Below the pieces are notes generated by a model. It did not search any database. It was not told the DNA's origin and saw only the letters and a list, made by a program, of their open reading frames with translations. This document shows positions 51,228 to 59,950 of a stretch of 64,000 bases of DNA, piece by piece. The translations under genes and the position numbers were made by a program. Position 1 is the first letter of the stretch. The number at the start of each line of letters is the position of its first letter. Source of the DNA: Endobacterium cereale (lineage in GTDB: Bacteria > Pseudomonadota > Alphaproteobacteria > Rhizobiales > Rhizobiaceae); NCBI RefSeq assembly GCF_009617585.1, contig NZ_WIXI01000039.1, positions 124,001 through 188,000 on the forward strand, written 5' to 3'.

Positions 51228-52240
51228 GAAACCGGACGCTCGCCGAAGAGCCTCTTGTGGCAGCCGTCGCAGTGGCCCTAATCCTTTTACTCAGCGGCCT
51301 GCTACGCCCGGCGCTCGCTCAGGAGGTCCTTCCCTCATGGAACGACACCGCTGCTAAGAGCCGCATCGTCGAATTCGTCAAGGCGACCGTGACAGAAGGC
51401 GGAGACGGATACGTCGCGCCGTACGATCGTATCGCCGTCTTCGACAACGACGGAACGCTATGGTCCGAGCAGCCTATCTATTTCCAGTTCGGATTCATGA
51501 TCGACCGCGTCAAGACGCTCGCCCCGCAGCATCCAGACTGGAAGACCAAGGAGCCGTACAAGTCAATCCTCGACGGCGATCCGATGGGTGCGCTTAAAAG
51601 CGGTGAAAAGGGCATCGTCGATCTGGCAATGACCACCCATGCCGGGATGACGACGGACCAGTTCTCGAAAATCGTCACTGACTGGTTCGCCACGGCAAAA
51701 CATCCCAAGACTGGCAAGCCTTATGACGAGATGACTTTTGTGCCGATGCGCGAACTTCTCGATTATCTGCGCTCCAATGGCTTCAAGACCTACATCGTCT
51801 CCGGCGGCGGGGTCGAGTTCATGCGGCCGATGACCGAGAAGATGTACGGCATTCCTCCCGAGCAGGTCGTCGGCAGCACGATCCTGACGGAATATGCTAT
51901 CGTTGGTGACGTGCCTGTTCTCAGGCGTCTACCGAAGATCGATTTCGTCGATGACGGCAAGGGCAAGCCTGCCGGCATCAACAAGTTTATCGGCAGAAGA
52001 CCGATCTTCGTCGCGGGCAATTCCGACGGCGACTACGAGATGCTGCGCTGGGTTACCGCAGCCAAGGGACCCGGTTTTGCGATGATCGTCCACCACACCG
52101 ACGATGCCCGCGAAGTCGCGTACGACCGCAAAAGCGCGATCGGCAAGCTCGACAAGGCGCTTGACGAAGCAGAGCGCAGGAACTGGCTTGTCGTTGACAT
52201 GAAAGCGGACTGGAAAAGAGTTTTCGCGTTCGATAACTAG
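51224..52240 (+). CDS. Exported HAD-family phosphatase
   Basis: A 338-residue HAD-like hydrolase with an N-terminal hydrophobic signal (VAAVAVALILLLSGLLRPALA). Motif I is VFDNDGTLW (nucleophile Asp near residue 73), motif II YIVSGGGVEF, and motif III/IV FVAGNSDGDYEML. This is the phosphoserine-phosphatase-like group often called 'haloacid dehalogenase' in rhizobia; the substrate is unknown. It overlaps the FGE stop (ATGA) and is followed 16 bases later by an MscS-type channel, so the three form one unit behind site D. Confidence 0.85.
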   Translation: MRNRTLAEEPLVAAVAVALILLLSGLLRPALAQEVLPSWNDTAAKSRIVEFVKATVTEGGDGYVAPYDRIAVFDNDGTLWSEQPIYFQFGFMIDRVKTLAPQHPDWKTKEPYKSILDGDPMGALKSGEKGIVDLAMTTHAGMTTDQFSKIVTDWFATAKHPKTGKPYDEMTFVPMRELLDYLRSNGFKTYIVSGGGVEFMRPMTEKMYGIPPEQVVGSTILTEYAIVGDVPVLRRLPKIDFVDDGKGKPAGINKFIGRRPIFVAGNSDGDYEMLRWVTAAKGPGFAMIVHHTDDAREVAYDRKSAIGKLDKALDEAERRNWLVVDMKADWKRVFAFDN

Positions 52241-52256
52241 CCGGAAGGCCGCCGCC

Positions 52257-54167
52257 ATGAAATGGATCGCTGCGCTTCTGTTTTTCCTATCGATGTCTGT
52301 CCACGTCCATGCGCAGGATGTTCCACGCCCTCAGAAGATCGACGACCTTGTCGGTCTTCTGCAGGACCCCGAAGTGCGCTCCTGGCTGGAAAAGGCACCT
52401 GCGGCTACCTCGCCGACCACTGTCCCGGCAAAGAACGGTCTGGCTGCCTGGGAAACCATGACGCGTGAGAGGCTCGACGGCATCGTTCGCGCGATCCCGA
52501 GAATACCTACTGAAGTTACGACGGTATCCAGTCGGATAAGGGCGCAAGCACTGTCCTATGGAGGGCTACCTGTCTTTGCGATTTTCGCGGGATTGGTTGC
52601 TGTCGGCTTGGTCGCAGAGAAGGTTTTCTCCCGATCGCACACAGGGAGCCGGGTGATTGACCGCCTGTTAGCGGTCGGCGTCTTCACCGCCACGATGGCT
52701 ATCGTTTTCTTCGCGTTCGACTGGCCTCCTCTTCCGCGCATCGTGCTGATGGTGTCCGTGCTGGCGCTCGTGGCCTACCGGGCGATCTCGGTCCTCATCG
52801 ATGCCGCAGGGATGCCGCCCCTATCGAGAAAACGCACAAAAATTTTCGTCGGCGGAATCGTCACTGGAACTGGACTGGCCGTTCTGGGAGAACCACTGTC
52901 GGTCGACCCGACCACGACGGCAGCCGTCTCGTTCTGCGTCTCGCTCGTCCTTCTGCTGATCGCTCTGGAGGGTGCGATGTCCCTTCCCGCACGCTCATTC
53001 CGGACACGCATTGCGATATGCCTCGCTATCCTGGTCGTTTGGGCGCTCTGGTGTCTCGGCCTGCGTGGTCTGTTCTGGCTGGCGGTCTTTGCAATGTCGC
53101 TTCCGTCCGTCCTGCGGTTCTTCGGTAAAACAGTCGCCGAACTCCTCCCTGGCGACACCGAAGAAACGAAGCGCGTTCTCCTGGTGCGGGGTAGCCGGGC
53201 GGCCGTGGTCATCATTGCCGCCGCGTGGCTGGCGACCGTCTGGCGGCTCGATCCGACCTCGCTCGTTCACAGCGACCCCCGTGTGGCTTCCCTTTCCTAC
53301 GGACTTCTGAAAAGCGTCGTCATCATGCTTCTGGCGGACCTCGTATGGCATCTAGCCCGGTCGTGGATCGACCGGAAGCTTCTGGCATCGAACTCAGGTG
53401 CAAGTGCAGACGAGTTGGCCCGAAAAGGTCGGCTGCGGACATTGTTGCCGATCTTCCGCAACGTGCTGGCGGTGATGGTAGCGGTCATCGCGGGATTGGT
53501 CGTGCTCTCCGAACTCGGTATCGAAATCGGCCCCCTGATTGCGGGAGCTGGCGTGTTTGGGGTGGCGCTCGGCTTCGGTTCGCAGACCCTGGTCAAGGAC
53601 GTCATCAGCGGCGTGTTCTACATGCTGGACGACGCGTTCAGGGTCGGCGAGTACATCCAGGCGAAAAGCTACAAAGGCACGGTCGAGGGGTTCAGCCTCC
53701 GATCAGTTCGTCTTCGCCACCACCGCGGACCTGTCTATACGGTTCCCTTCGGCGAACTCGGTGCCGTCGAAAACATGAGCCGCGACTGGGGGATCGTGAA
53801 GTTCCGCGTATCCGTCAGCTATGATGCAGACGTGGAGAAGGCTCGCAAGCTCACCAAGAAGATTGGGGCTGCGCTCGCGGAAGACCCAGAGTTTTCGCCG
53901 CTCTTCATCGAACCCCTGAAAATGAAGGGGGTCGAGGAGTTTGGCGACTACGGCATGGTCCTAAGCTTCGGAATGACGCTGCGTCCGAGCGGCCTGCAGT
54001 CGATGATCCGCCGACGTGCCAACCTGATGATCCGGGAAGCCTTCAAGGAGAACGGGATCGAGTTCGCCCAGCCGATGGTGCAAGTCGGCGCGGATGAAAA
54101 GCAGGTAGCAGCATCGGCTGCGACGCGTCTGCAGGAGGCAAAATCAGCTGCTGCGGCACCAGCCTGA
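52257..54167 (+). CDS. MscS-family mechanosensitive channel, large form
   Basis: A 636-residue protein: signal peptide (MKWIAALLFFLSMSVHVHAQ), a periplasmic region, about ten hydrophobic segments, then the MscS pore and beta domain (LIAGAGVFGVALGFGSQTLV, KDVISGVFYMLDDAFRVGEY). The cytoplasmic C-terminus is standard (RANLMIREAFKENGIEFAQP). It is larger than E. coli MscS, like MscK/YnaI-type channels. It opens under membrane tension to protect from osmotic downshock, which fits an envelope-related regulon. Confidence 0.88.
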   Translation: MKWIAALLFFLSMSVHVHAQDVPRPQKIDDLVGLLQDPEVRSWLEKAPAATSPTTVPAKNGLAAWETMTRERLDGIVRAIPRIPTEVTTVSSRIRAQALSYGGLPVFAIFAGLVAVGLVAEKVFSRSHTGSRVIDRLLAVGVFTATMAIVFFAFDWPPLPRIVLMVSVLALVAYRAISVLIDAAGMPPLSRKRTKIFVGGIVTGTGLAVLGEPLSVDPTTTAAVSFCVSLVLLLIALEGAMSLPARSFRTRIAICLAILVVWALWCLGLRGLFWLAVFAMSLPSVLRFFGKTVAELLPGDTEETKRVLLVRGSRAAVVIIAAAWLATVWRLDPTSLVHSDPRVASLSYGLLKSVVIMLLADLVWHLARSWIDRKLLASNSGASADELARKGRLRTLLPIFRNVLAVMVAVIAGLVVLSELGIEIGPLIAGAGVFGVALGFGSQTLVKDVISGVFYMLDDAFRVGEYIQAKSYKGTVEGFSLRSVRLRHHRGPVYTVPFGELGAVENMSRDWGIVKFRVSVSYDADVEKARKLTKKIGAALAEDPEFSPLFIEPLKMKGVEEFGDYGMVLSFGMTLRPSGLQSMIRRRANLMIREAFKENGIEFAQPMVQVGADEKQVAASAATRLQEAKSAAAAPA

Positions 54168-54184
54168 CGCGGCGATGGGCCGCC

Positions 54185-54208
54185 GTTACGTTACCGTAAC
54201 TGTAACGG
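54185..54208 (+). promoter_or_regulatory. Regulon motif site E
   Basis: GTTACGTTAC then GTAACTGTAAC, flanked by CC/GG, forms an extended dyad of four GTTAC/GTAAC half-sites ending 67 bases before the DUF2092 start. Followed by CCTTCC. Confidence 0.7.
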
Positions 54209-54275
54209 CCTTCCGAGCCGACCGAATAGCTCCTAGCGTCGAGCCAGCCCTACAACCGAGGAGGAGGACGAAGCG

Positions 54276-55043
54276 ATGTCCAGACCAAGACTAAAACGTC
54301 TGACGGCGACCGCGGCCCTCGTGACGGTGCTTATGGCAACGTCCGCTGGCGCTCAGGATCAAGGAATGGAGGAACCGCGGATCGAACCTGAAGCCGTCGA
54401 AGCGCTGAAGGCGATGGGCGAGCACTTGCAGTCGATGCAATCGTTCAAGATCACCGCACGCACGACAGCCGAGGTCGTCCTGGAAACCGACCAGAAACTA
54501 GAGATCGGCAGCGAGGCGACCTACGAGGTGAAGCGGCCGGATCGGCTGCGCATCGATCTCGCAACGGATGTCGTCCACGGCGAACTCGTCTACGACGGCA
54601 AGACCCTGGTCTATGCATCGCCCGACCAGAAGGTCTACGCGCAGGTTCCGGCCCCCGCGACAATCAAGGAAACACTCGAACACGCGGCGCAAAAGTACGA
54701 CCTCGCCTTCCCCTTGGCTGACTTGTTCGCCTGGGGTACGCCGGACGCGCCGACCGATCTGATCAAGGAAGGCTTCCTTGTCGGACACGCCTTCGTCAAC
54801 GGCAAGGAAACGGATCACTGGGCGTTTCGAGGTCCTGACCAGGATGCCGAGATTTGGATCGCGACGGAAGGCAGCGCCCTGCCTTTGAAGGTTTCGCTCG
54901 TCGACCGCGACGACATGACGAGACCGCGTATCACGACGGTTCTCGAGTGGACCGAAAACGCCGAGATCGCCGACGACGTCTTCCAGTACAAGCCGGAGGA
55001 AGGCACCGAGAAAATCCGCTTTCTGAAGGAGGCAGGCAAATGA
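54276..55043 (+). CDS. DUF2092 periplasmic protein
   Basis: A 255-residue exported protein of the DUF2092 family: signal peptide ending TSAGAQDQG, helix EAVEALKAMGEHLQSMQSFK, then LolA/LolB-like strands (SEATYEVKRPDRLRIDLATD; YDGKTLVYASPDQKVYAQVP). The fold suggests binding of a hydrophobic ligand or lipoprotein in the periplasm, but this is inference. ATG at 54276 follows GAGGAGGACGAAGCG. It overlaps the next gene (ATGA). Confidence 0.82.
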   Translation: MSRPRLKRLTATAALVTVLMATSAGAQDQGMEEPRIEPEAVEALKAMGEHLQSMQSFKITARTTAEVVLETDQKLEIGSEATYEVKRPDRLRIDLATDVVHGELVYDGKTLVYASPDQKVYAQVPAPATIKETLEHAAQKYDLAFPLADLFAWGTPDAPTDLIKEGFLVGHAFVNGKETDHWAFRGPDQDAEIWIATEGSALPLKVSLVDRDDMTRPRITTVLEWTENAEIADDVFQYKPEEGTEKIRFLKEAGK

Positions 55044-55636
55044 GGAAGCCAGGTATCCTGTTCAGCGCTCTTCTCGCGACGGCGCTTATAGCACCGCAGA
55101 TCGCAGAGGCCCGTGGCGGCTTCGGCGGGCGGATGCCGCGGATGAACTTCGGCGGTGGGGGAATGCATGCAGCAGGCATGCACCACTTCAATGCGCCGGT
55201 GCACATGCAGCCACGCTTCCACCCCGTTCAGCATCCCCCGCACGTTATGCACCCGCGCCCACCGCACCCGCCGGGTCCAGGACCGGGGCCGCATCCCTCC
55301 GGGCACCATCCCCATCCACCGATGCCAGGTCCGCACCCTGGCCCGGGACCACACCCGCCAGGCCCGGGTCCCCGCCCCTTGCCACCTCCACCCCGGCCGC
55401 TACCACCGCCACCTCCGGGTCCGTACTGGCCGGGTTATTGGGGCCCAGCCGCCGCGTGGGGTGCCGCAACTGCCGCCACCGCCATTGCCGTTGGAACAGT
55501 TATCGCCACGCTTCCACCGGAATGTGTCACGGTCGTCGTGAACGGGGTCAGCTACCGTGACTGCGGCGGACGCTGGTTCGAACCGCGATACGACGGGCAC
55601 ACGGTCGTTTACGTCGCCGTTGCCGCCCCGAGATGA
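55040..55636 (+). CDS. Exported Pro/His/Gly-rich protein (198 aa)
   Basis: A 198-residue protein with a signal peptide (ILFSALLATALIAPQIAEA), a Gly/Met/His-rich segment (residues 25-65), a long Pro/His/Gly low-complexity tract (about residues 70-135, dominated by P-H-P, P-G-P and P-P-P), then a hydrophobic Ala-rich segment (AAAWGAATAATAIAVGTVI) and a C-terminal domain with PECVTVVVNGVSYRDCGGRW. The last block resembles short periplasmic 'RcnB/YXXPP-like' surface modules. The His-rich tract could bind metals. Co-translated with DUF2092 (ATGA). Function unknown. Confidence 0.65.
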   Translation: MRKPGILFSALLATALIAPQIAEARGGFGGRMPRMNFGGGGMHAAGMHHFNAPVHMQPRFHPVQHPPHVMHPRPPHPPGPGPGPHPSGHHPHPPMPGPHPGPGPHPPGPGPRPLPPPPRPLPPPPPGPYWPGYWGPAAAWGAATAATAIAVGTVIATLPPECVTVVVNGVSYRDCGGRWFEPRYDGHTVVYVAVAAPR

Positions 55637-55640
55637 ACTC

Positions 55641-55667
55641 ACGGCTCCGGCGCAACGCCGGAGCCGT
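55641..55667 (+). terminator. Strong hairpin terminator
   Basis: ACGGCTCCGGCG-CAA-CGCCGGAGCCGT, a perfect 12-bp stem with a 3-base loop, 5 bases after the stop and followed by TTTC. It should end the DUF2092 unit. Confidence 0.75.
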
Positions 55668-55721
55668 TTCGGGTATCTGCGTAAAGATACCGGGAAGCTC
55701 CGCTGATCGACAGGAGGCCTG

Positions 55722-56867
55722 ATGTCGGCCGAAGTTCTCGACGACGACGAGCGGCTCCGCATCATGCATGGAGGCCCGTTCTACGATCTTATGGCGAACA
55801 TCGGTTTGCGCAAGCGCGGCTGGAGGGCGCTGGTCCTGATGAACCTGTGCTGGGTAATGCCCGCCCTGCTACTTTGGCTGGGTCGGGATGAAAGCGGTTT
55901 ACAGCATTTTCTTCGTGACTGGGGTGCCTGGTCGAAGTTTCTCATCGCCCCCGTTCTTCTGACGCTTGCCGAGAAACCAATCGGCTTTGCGCTGGATGAA
56001 TGTATTTCGCTAATTTTCCGCATACCAGTCGTGGCAACACAATCGATGCAGGATGCCCGAAAGGCGCTCGCCAATGCGAGGTCGCAGACCTCGGCAGTTC
56101 TTCCGGAACTGGCGTGCCTACTGCTGGCGCTCATGGCCACGGGCATCAACGCGGCAAACTTCACCTACGGTTCGGCACCTGCCTGGGCGATCAATAACGG
56201 AACGTTCACACGGGCGGGTCTTTGGTCCCTCGTCCTCGGAAACACGATCTACTGGTTCTTGCTGACCCGCCTCGTCTGGAAGCACGTCATCTGGTTGCGC
56301 TTCCTGTCAAACGCCGGGCGCTGGCATCTCCGCCTCGCAGTCACTCACCCGGACGGGCATGCAGGTTTGGGTTTCCTCGGGTTTTACCCGGCAGGCTACA
56401 GCCTCTTCGTTCTGGCCGCGAGCGCCGTCGTCGCGTCAGGAGCGGGCCACGTCATGCAGCGGGAGGCCGTCACGCCGCTTCTCTTCACGGCTGTCTGCGT
56501 TGCATGGCTGAGCGTTGTCCTGGTGTACTTCGCCATCCCACTCGTGCCATTCGGCACGCAGGTCGCCCGATTGAAACGAAAAGCGATCTTGATGAGCCTG
56601 AGACGAGCCATGGCCTTCGAACGGTTCAAGGAGCGCGAAGCCCTGGAGACAAATCTGTTCGAAGACGAAGCCGAGGACAGGGGTATCGTTATGAAGGATG
56701 TGAAGCCCGTCTATCTTGCCGCTCGGAACGTTTCCGCTCTTCTCGTCAACCGCAGGAACGCGCCGGCGGTCTTTATCCCTGCCCTGGCCCCGTTTGTTGT
56801 CGTGGGAGGATCATACCTGCCGTTCTCTGAACTGGGACCGATTATAAAACGGCTTCTGCTGCTATAA
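55722..56867 (+). CDS. Polytopic membrane protein (381 aa), unknown
   Basis: A 381-residue protein with six or so membrane segments (RALVLMNLCWVMPALLLWLG; PELACLLLALMATGINAANF; GLWSLVLGNTIYWFLLTRLV; YSLFVLAASAVVASGAGHVM; LLFTAVCVAWLSVVLVYFAI; AVFIPALAPFVVVGGSYLPF). I do not recognise the family. ATG at 55722 has AGGAGG at a good distance. It follows a terminator and has no motif site directly upstream, so it may have its own promoter or depend on read-through. Convergent with the HlyD gene. Confidence 0.65.
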   Translation: MSAEVLDDDERLRIMHGGPFYDLMANIGLRKRGWRALVLMNLCWVMPALLLWLGRDESGLQHFLRDWGAWSKFLIAPVLLTLAEKPIGFALDECISLIFRIPVVATQSMQDARKALANARSQTSAVLPELACLLLALMATGINAANFTYGSAPAWAINNGTFTRAGLWSLVLGNTIYWFLLTRLVWKHVIWLRFLSNAGRWHLRLAVTHPDGHAGLGFLGFYPAGYSLFVLAASAVVASGAGHVMQREAVTPLLFTAVCVAWLSVVLVYFAIPLVPFGTQVARLKRKAILMSLRRAMAFERFKEREALETNLFEDEAEDRGIVMKDVKPVYLAARNVSALLVNRRNAPAVFIPALAPFVVVGGSYLPFSELGPIIKRLLLL

Positions 56868-56901
56868 ACCATTCCATACCTTTGCCCCCTGATCCGAGAT
56901 T

Positions 56902-58041
56902 TTAGCGTTCGAAGACAAGGAAGTTTTCCCACGATCGAATCCTCAACAGGATTTTCCGGATCAGCGCGAATTCACTCCAGTGCGACGTGTATATCGCGAC
57001 CTCGGCCGTCGCGCCTCCCGGCAGCTCGAATGCGGAGAGATCGTCCATTGGTTCAAGGACAGCAATGACGCGGCCAGGGCCGAACGATGCGGTGGGAGAC
57101 AGAAGAGAGCCAGCAGGCTCGAGTTGGCCTTCCGCCATGAACTTCACGATTTTCGTGACGCGCGCTCGGAAAACTCGTCCGGGCACTCCGGCGAATGCGA
57201 TTTCCGCGTCGTCACCTTCCGCGACCCGCTGCAGCGCGACCTGGTCGAAGGAGGCTGCAAAAATCTGTCGGTCGGTGTGGATGAAGGTCATCACTGGCTT
57301 AAGCGGCAGCGAGACCGCCATCATTCCGGGATGCAGGAACACCTGTGCGGCATACCCGTCGGTCGGAGCCCGGTAGACGCTCTGCTCGAATTCGAACTTC
57401 GCCCGTTCGAGCTCTGCATCGAGCTGGGCGACATTGGTGTCGATCCCGTCGATCTGGCTGTTGGCGGCGAGCCTCGCCTGCTCGGCCTGCGCGGTTGCAG
57501 CTGCAAGGGCAGCCTCCGACGCGAGATAGGCATTTCTCAGGTCTTCCACCTGTTCGGCCGAAAACGGCGACATGCGCGGGTTCCGATTGGCCGCCGCGTG
57601 ACGATCGTAGTCGCCTTTCGCCTGGTCGCGGCTGGCGGCGGCCGACTGGACGGAGGCTTGCGCAGTACGCAGGGCCGCCTGACGCTCGGCCACGTTCTGG
57701 CCCGCATCAGCAAGAGCGGCCTGCCGCCGCCGTACCATGTACTCGAACGGTCTGGGGTCAAGCCGGAACAGCACGTCCCCCTTTTTGACTGCCGTATTGG
57801 CGAGGACCGGAACTTCGACAACCTGTCCGTTGACCGCCGGGCTAATCGGTGTCGCATAGAAATAGATGCGTCCGTCCTTGGAGAAAGGATGGTTGTAGTT
57901 CATCACGACGAGAATGGCGCCGATTAAAAACACACCTCCGACCACGGCCGTCGTCGCTGTCCATTTAGTGAGCGGAACCCGAAGGAATCGGAACGCGACA
58001 ATGCACACCGCGCCGTAGATCAAGCAAAGAAGCGTCGTCAT
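56902..58041 (-). CDS. HlyD/EmrA-type membrane fusion protein (YiaV/YibH-like)
   Basis: A 379-residue periplasmic adaptor: two N-terminal hydrophobic segments (LLCLIYGAVCIVAFRFLRVP; VVGGVFLIGAILVVMNY), biotinyl-lipoyl-like halves (VPVLANTAVKKGDVLFRLDP; YRAPTDGYAAQVFLHPGMMA), a coiled-coil hairpin between (AALRTAQASVQSAAASRDQA) and a beta barrel. It overlaps the DUF3302 gene by 4 bases. In E. coli the same pair (YiaW-YiaV, also YibI-YibH) occurs without a dedicated pump. It is probably part of the DUF1254-DUF3302-HlyD unit controlled by site F. Confidence 0.87.
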   Translation of the reverse strand: MTTLLCLIYGAVCIVAFRFLRVPLTKWTATTAVVGGVFLIGAILVVMNYNHPFSKDGRIYFYATPISPAVNGQVVEVPVLANTAVKKGDVLFRLDPRPFEYMVRRRQAALADAGQNVAERQAALRTAQASVQSAAASRDQAKGDYDRHAAANRNPRMSPFSAEQVEDLRNAYLASEAALAAATAQAEQARLAANSQIDGIDTNVAQLDAELERAKFEFEQSVYRAPTDGYAAQVFLHPGMMAVSLPLKPVMTFIHTDRQIFAASFDQVALQRVAEGDDAEIAFAGVPGRVFRARVTKIVKFMAEGQLEPAGSLLSPTASFGPGRVIAVLEPMDDLSAFELPGGATAEVAIYTSHWSEFALIRKILLRIRSWENFLVFER

Positions 58042-58340
58042 GTCGGTTCCCGGCTTTCCTCAAGACGTCGTTCGATCTCCGTCACACGCGCGTCGAGCGT
58101 TTGATTTCCGGCCCCCCAGCCACGGTCCGGGCGCCAAGCCATCGCCCATATCCACAAAAACGGCCAGATGGCGTGCAGGGTGAACAAGCTCACCCACCCT
58201 GCCGCCATGATGGCGTCCTGGTGAGGATGGTTGCGGCGCCTGGCGATCTCGTAGGGGATGTCGTGGATGGCGACGATCCCGTAGATAAACGTCAGCACGA
58301 CGAAGATCAGCACGCCAAGCGAAAGATAGTCCAGCCACAT
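58038..58340 (-). CDS. DUF3302 inner-membrane protein (YiaW/YibI-like)
   Basis: A 100-residue protein with two membrane segments (YLSLGVLIFVVLTFIYGIVA; GWVSLFTLHAIWPFLWIWAM) separated by HDIPYEIARRRNHPHQDAI, the DUF3302 signature. A short C-terminal coiled coil follows (TLDARVTEIERRLEES). ATG at 58340 is preferred to an upstream start because of AAAGGAGG about 10 bases before it. It is the constant partner of the adjacent HlyD-like adaptor. Confidence 0.87.
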   Translation of the reverse strand: MWLDYLSLGVLIFVVLTFIYGIVAIHDIPYEIARRRNHPHQDAIMAAGWVSLFTLHAIWPFLWIWAMAWRPDRGWGAGNQTLDARVTEIERRLEESREPT

Positions 58341-58403
58341 AAAGAGGGCCTCCTTTGCCGTTTGGAGCGCCCTGACTTTGCCAGAGCGCTCCAACCGAGT
58401 TGA

Positions 58404-59789
58404 CTATTCCGTGCGCTCCACCTGCGGAGACTTCCATTCGCCGGACAGCAGCTCCGGCTTCGGCAGGTAGTACCGCATCGCCATCATGAACGGTCCGGCG
58501 GGGGCCGGCAGCCAGTTGGTTTCCTTGTCGCCACCCGGGTTGTCGTGCTGGATGTAGATGGTCAGTCCGCCGTCCCTGTCCTTCTTGAGGTTTGGCAGCA
58601 TCGGCGAGTTGACGAGGTAGCGGTCTATCGGATTGTCGACCAGCAACTGGCCCGGAAGGTCGTACATGGTGAGCGACCAGAAGGCATTGACGGGCGGGAA
58701 GTCACCGCCCTTGAACCGTAGCGCGTACTTGCCCTTCGACCCGTCCAGCGCCTCGCCCTTGTCGTCCTTCTCGTAGATCGGATAAAGCGCTTCTTCTTTC
58801 GAGTTGGCGCCGATCCCAACCTGCGTGCCGGCAGCGCGTGCGACGTAGTCGTTTTTCAGGAACTCGCGTGTGCCGAACAGATTGGCGCTGTCGCCTTTCA
58901 ACGTCTCGCGGAGATCATCGATCTGCTTCTGGCCTTCCTTCATTCCATCCGTCAGAGCGGCCTTCATGTCCGGTGACAATCCGGCGACATCGAACTTCTC
59001 GCCTGCCTTGAGGCCGAGCTGCTCGAAACGCGCGCGGATCGCAGTCTCGGAGGGGTGCGTCGGCGTGAACTGCAGCAGGAACGCCATCACGTCGAAAAAC
59101 TCCGGGTTGGTCTTCTGCTCGGCAGGAGCGATGGGCCTGATCCATTCCGTCTCGGGTAAGGGCAATGCGGGTTTGCCCTCGAAGACGGACAGGGGCTGGA
59201 GCTTGTAGCCCGCCTGGATTTTCTTGACGTTCTCTAGATCGTCGGCGTTGAAGAGCTGCGTGCGACCAACCACGTTGACGAACTGCGTTTCCGACCGGAT
59301 GACCTTTGTGATGCCGTCTGGCGCTTCGCCTTTCCAGCCCGGCCCGGCGATCAGGAACTTTCCGCCGCCATTCCCCGTCGTGCGGGTTCCGATATAGTCG
59401 AAATTGAAGGTGTAGAGGTCCATTAGCTGAAAGACGAAATAGCGGTCTTTCTCAATCTCGGGGACGGTGATGACCATCGGCTCCGCGCGGAGATCGAGAC
59501 CCATGAACGTGTAGGGCGTATCTGAATTGGGCGTCACGAAGCCCTTGTCATCAGGTGTGAACACGCGCGCGATGTTAAGGACGCTATTGAACGGGCCTTT
59601 GTATTCTGGGCTTTTGGTGTTCACCGAAAACGCGTAAATCGTTGCGTAGTCGCTTACCATGGGCACGCCGTAGACATAGGCTTCCTTGGCGATTTCGGTT
59701 GCCTGGCTGCGATCCAGCTCGGCGGCGAATGAGGGAAAGGCGGCCATAAGCCCGAAGGCCAGGCCACCGAACGCGCGGCGGGTGATCAT
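58404..59789 (-). CDS. DUF1254/DUF1214 exported protein
   Basis: A 461-residue protein with a twin-arginine-like signal (MITRRAFGGLAFGLMAAFPS). The DUF1254 domain (EIAKEAYVYGVPMVSDYATI; FVTPNSDTPYTFMGLDLRAE) is followed by the DUF1214 domain (FWSLTMYDLPGQLLVDNPID; GGLTIYIQHDNPGGDKETNW). ATG at 59789 has AAGGAGAG upstream. Homologues are periplasmic and of unknown biochemistry. It is divergent from a second DUF1254 gene, with site F between them. Confidence 0.87.
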   Translation of the reverse strand: MITRRAFGGLAFGLMAAFPSFAAELDRSQATEIAKEAYVYGVPMVSDYATIYAFSVNTKSPEYKGPFNSVLNIARVFTPDDKGFVTPNSDTPYTFMGLDLRAEPMVITVPEIEKDRYFVFQLMDLYTFNFDYIGTRTTGNGGGKFLIAGPGWKGEAPDGITKVIRSETQFVNVVGRTQLFNADDLENVKKIQAGYKLQPLSVFEGKPALPLPETEWIRPIAPAEQKTNPEFFDVMAFLLQFTPTHPSETAIRARFEQLGLKAGEKFDVAGLSPDMKAALTDGMKEGQKQIDDLRETLKGDSANLFGTREFLKNDYVARAAGTQVGIGANSKEEALYPIYEKDDKGEALDGSKGKYALRFKGGDFPPVNAFWSLTMYDLPGQLLVDNPIDRYLVNSPMLPNLKKDRDGGLTIYIQHDNPGGDKETNWLPAPAGPFMMAMRYYLPKPELLSGEWKSPQVERTE

Positions 59790-59849
59790 GCTGGTCTCTC
59801 CTTGTTGAGGATGCCGGATCATGACGATCACCAGAACGCGCGGGAAGCA

Positions 59850-59893
59850 TGTTACAGTAACAACGGCGCTGTTACGTCGGTGTTACGGTTACA
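59850..59893. promoter_or_regulatory. Regulon motif site F (divergent promoter)
   Basis: TGTTACAGTAACA (59850-59862, perfect dyad), TGTTAC (59870-59875) and TGTTACGGTTACA (59881-59893). The outer copies lie 60 and 57 bases from the two divergent DUF1254 start codons, and the plus-strand copy is followed by TCCTTGC, as at site B. Confidence 0.78.
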
Positions 59894-59950
59894 TCCTTGC
59901 CCGGAGGAACAGACGGTAACAGGGTGTCGGCTTCAACAGGAGCCGAAACG

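Noticed and set aside
55265-55430. Tandem DNA repeat in the Pro/His-rich gene
   Set aside because: The codons for Pro, His and Gly are mixed and the units irregular. The repetition is at protein level, not a clean DNA tandem repeat.
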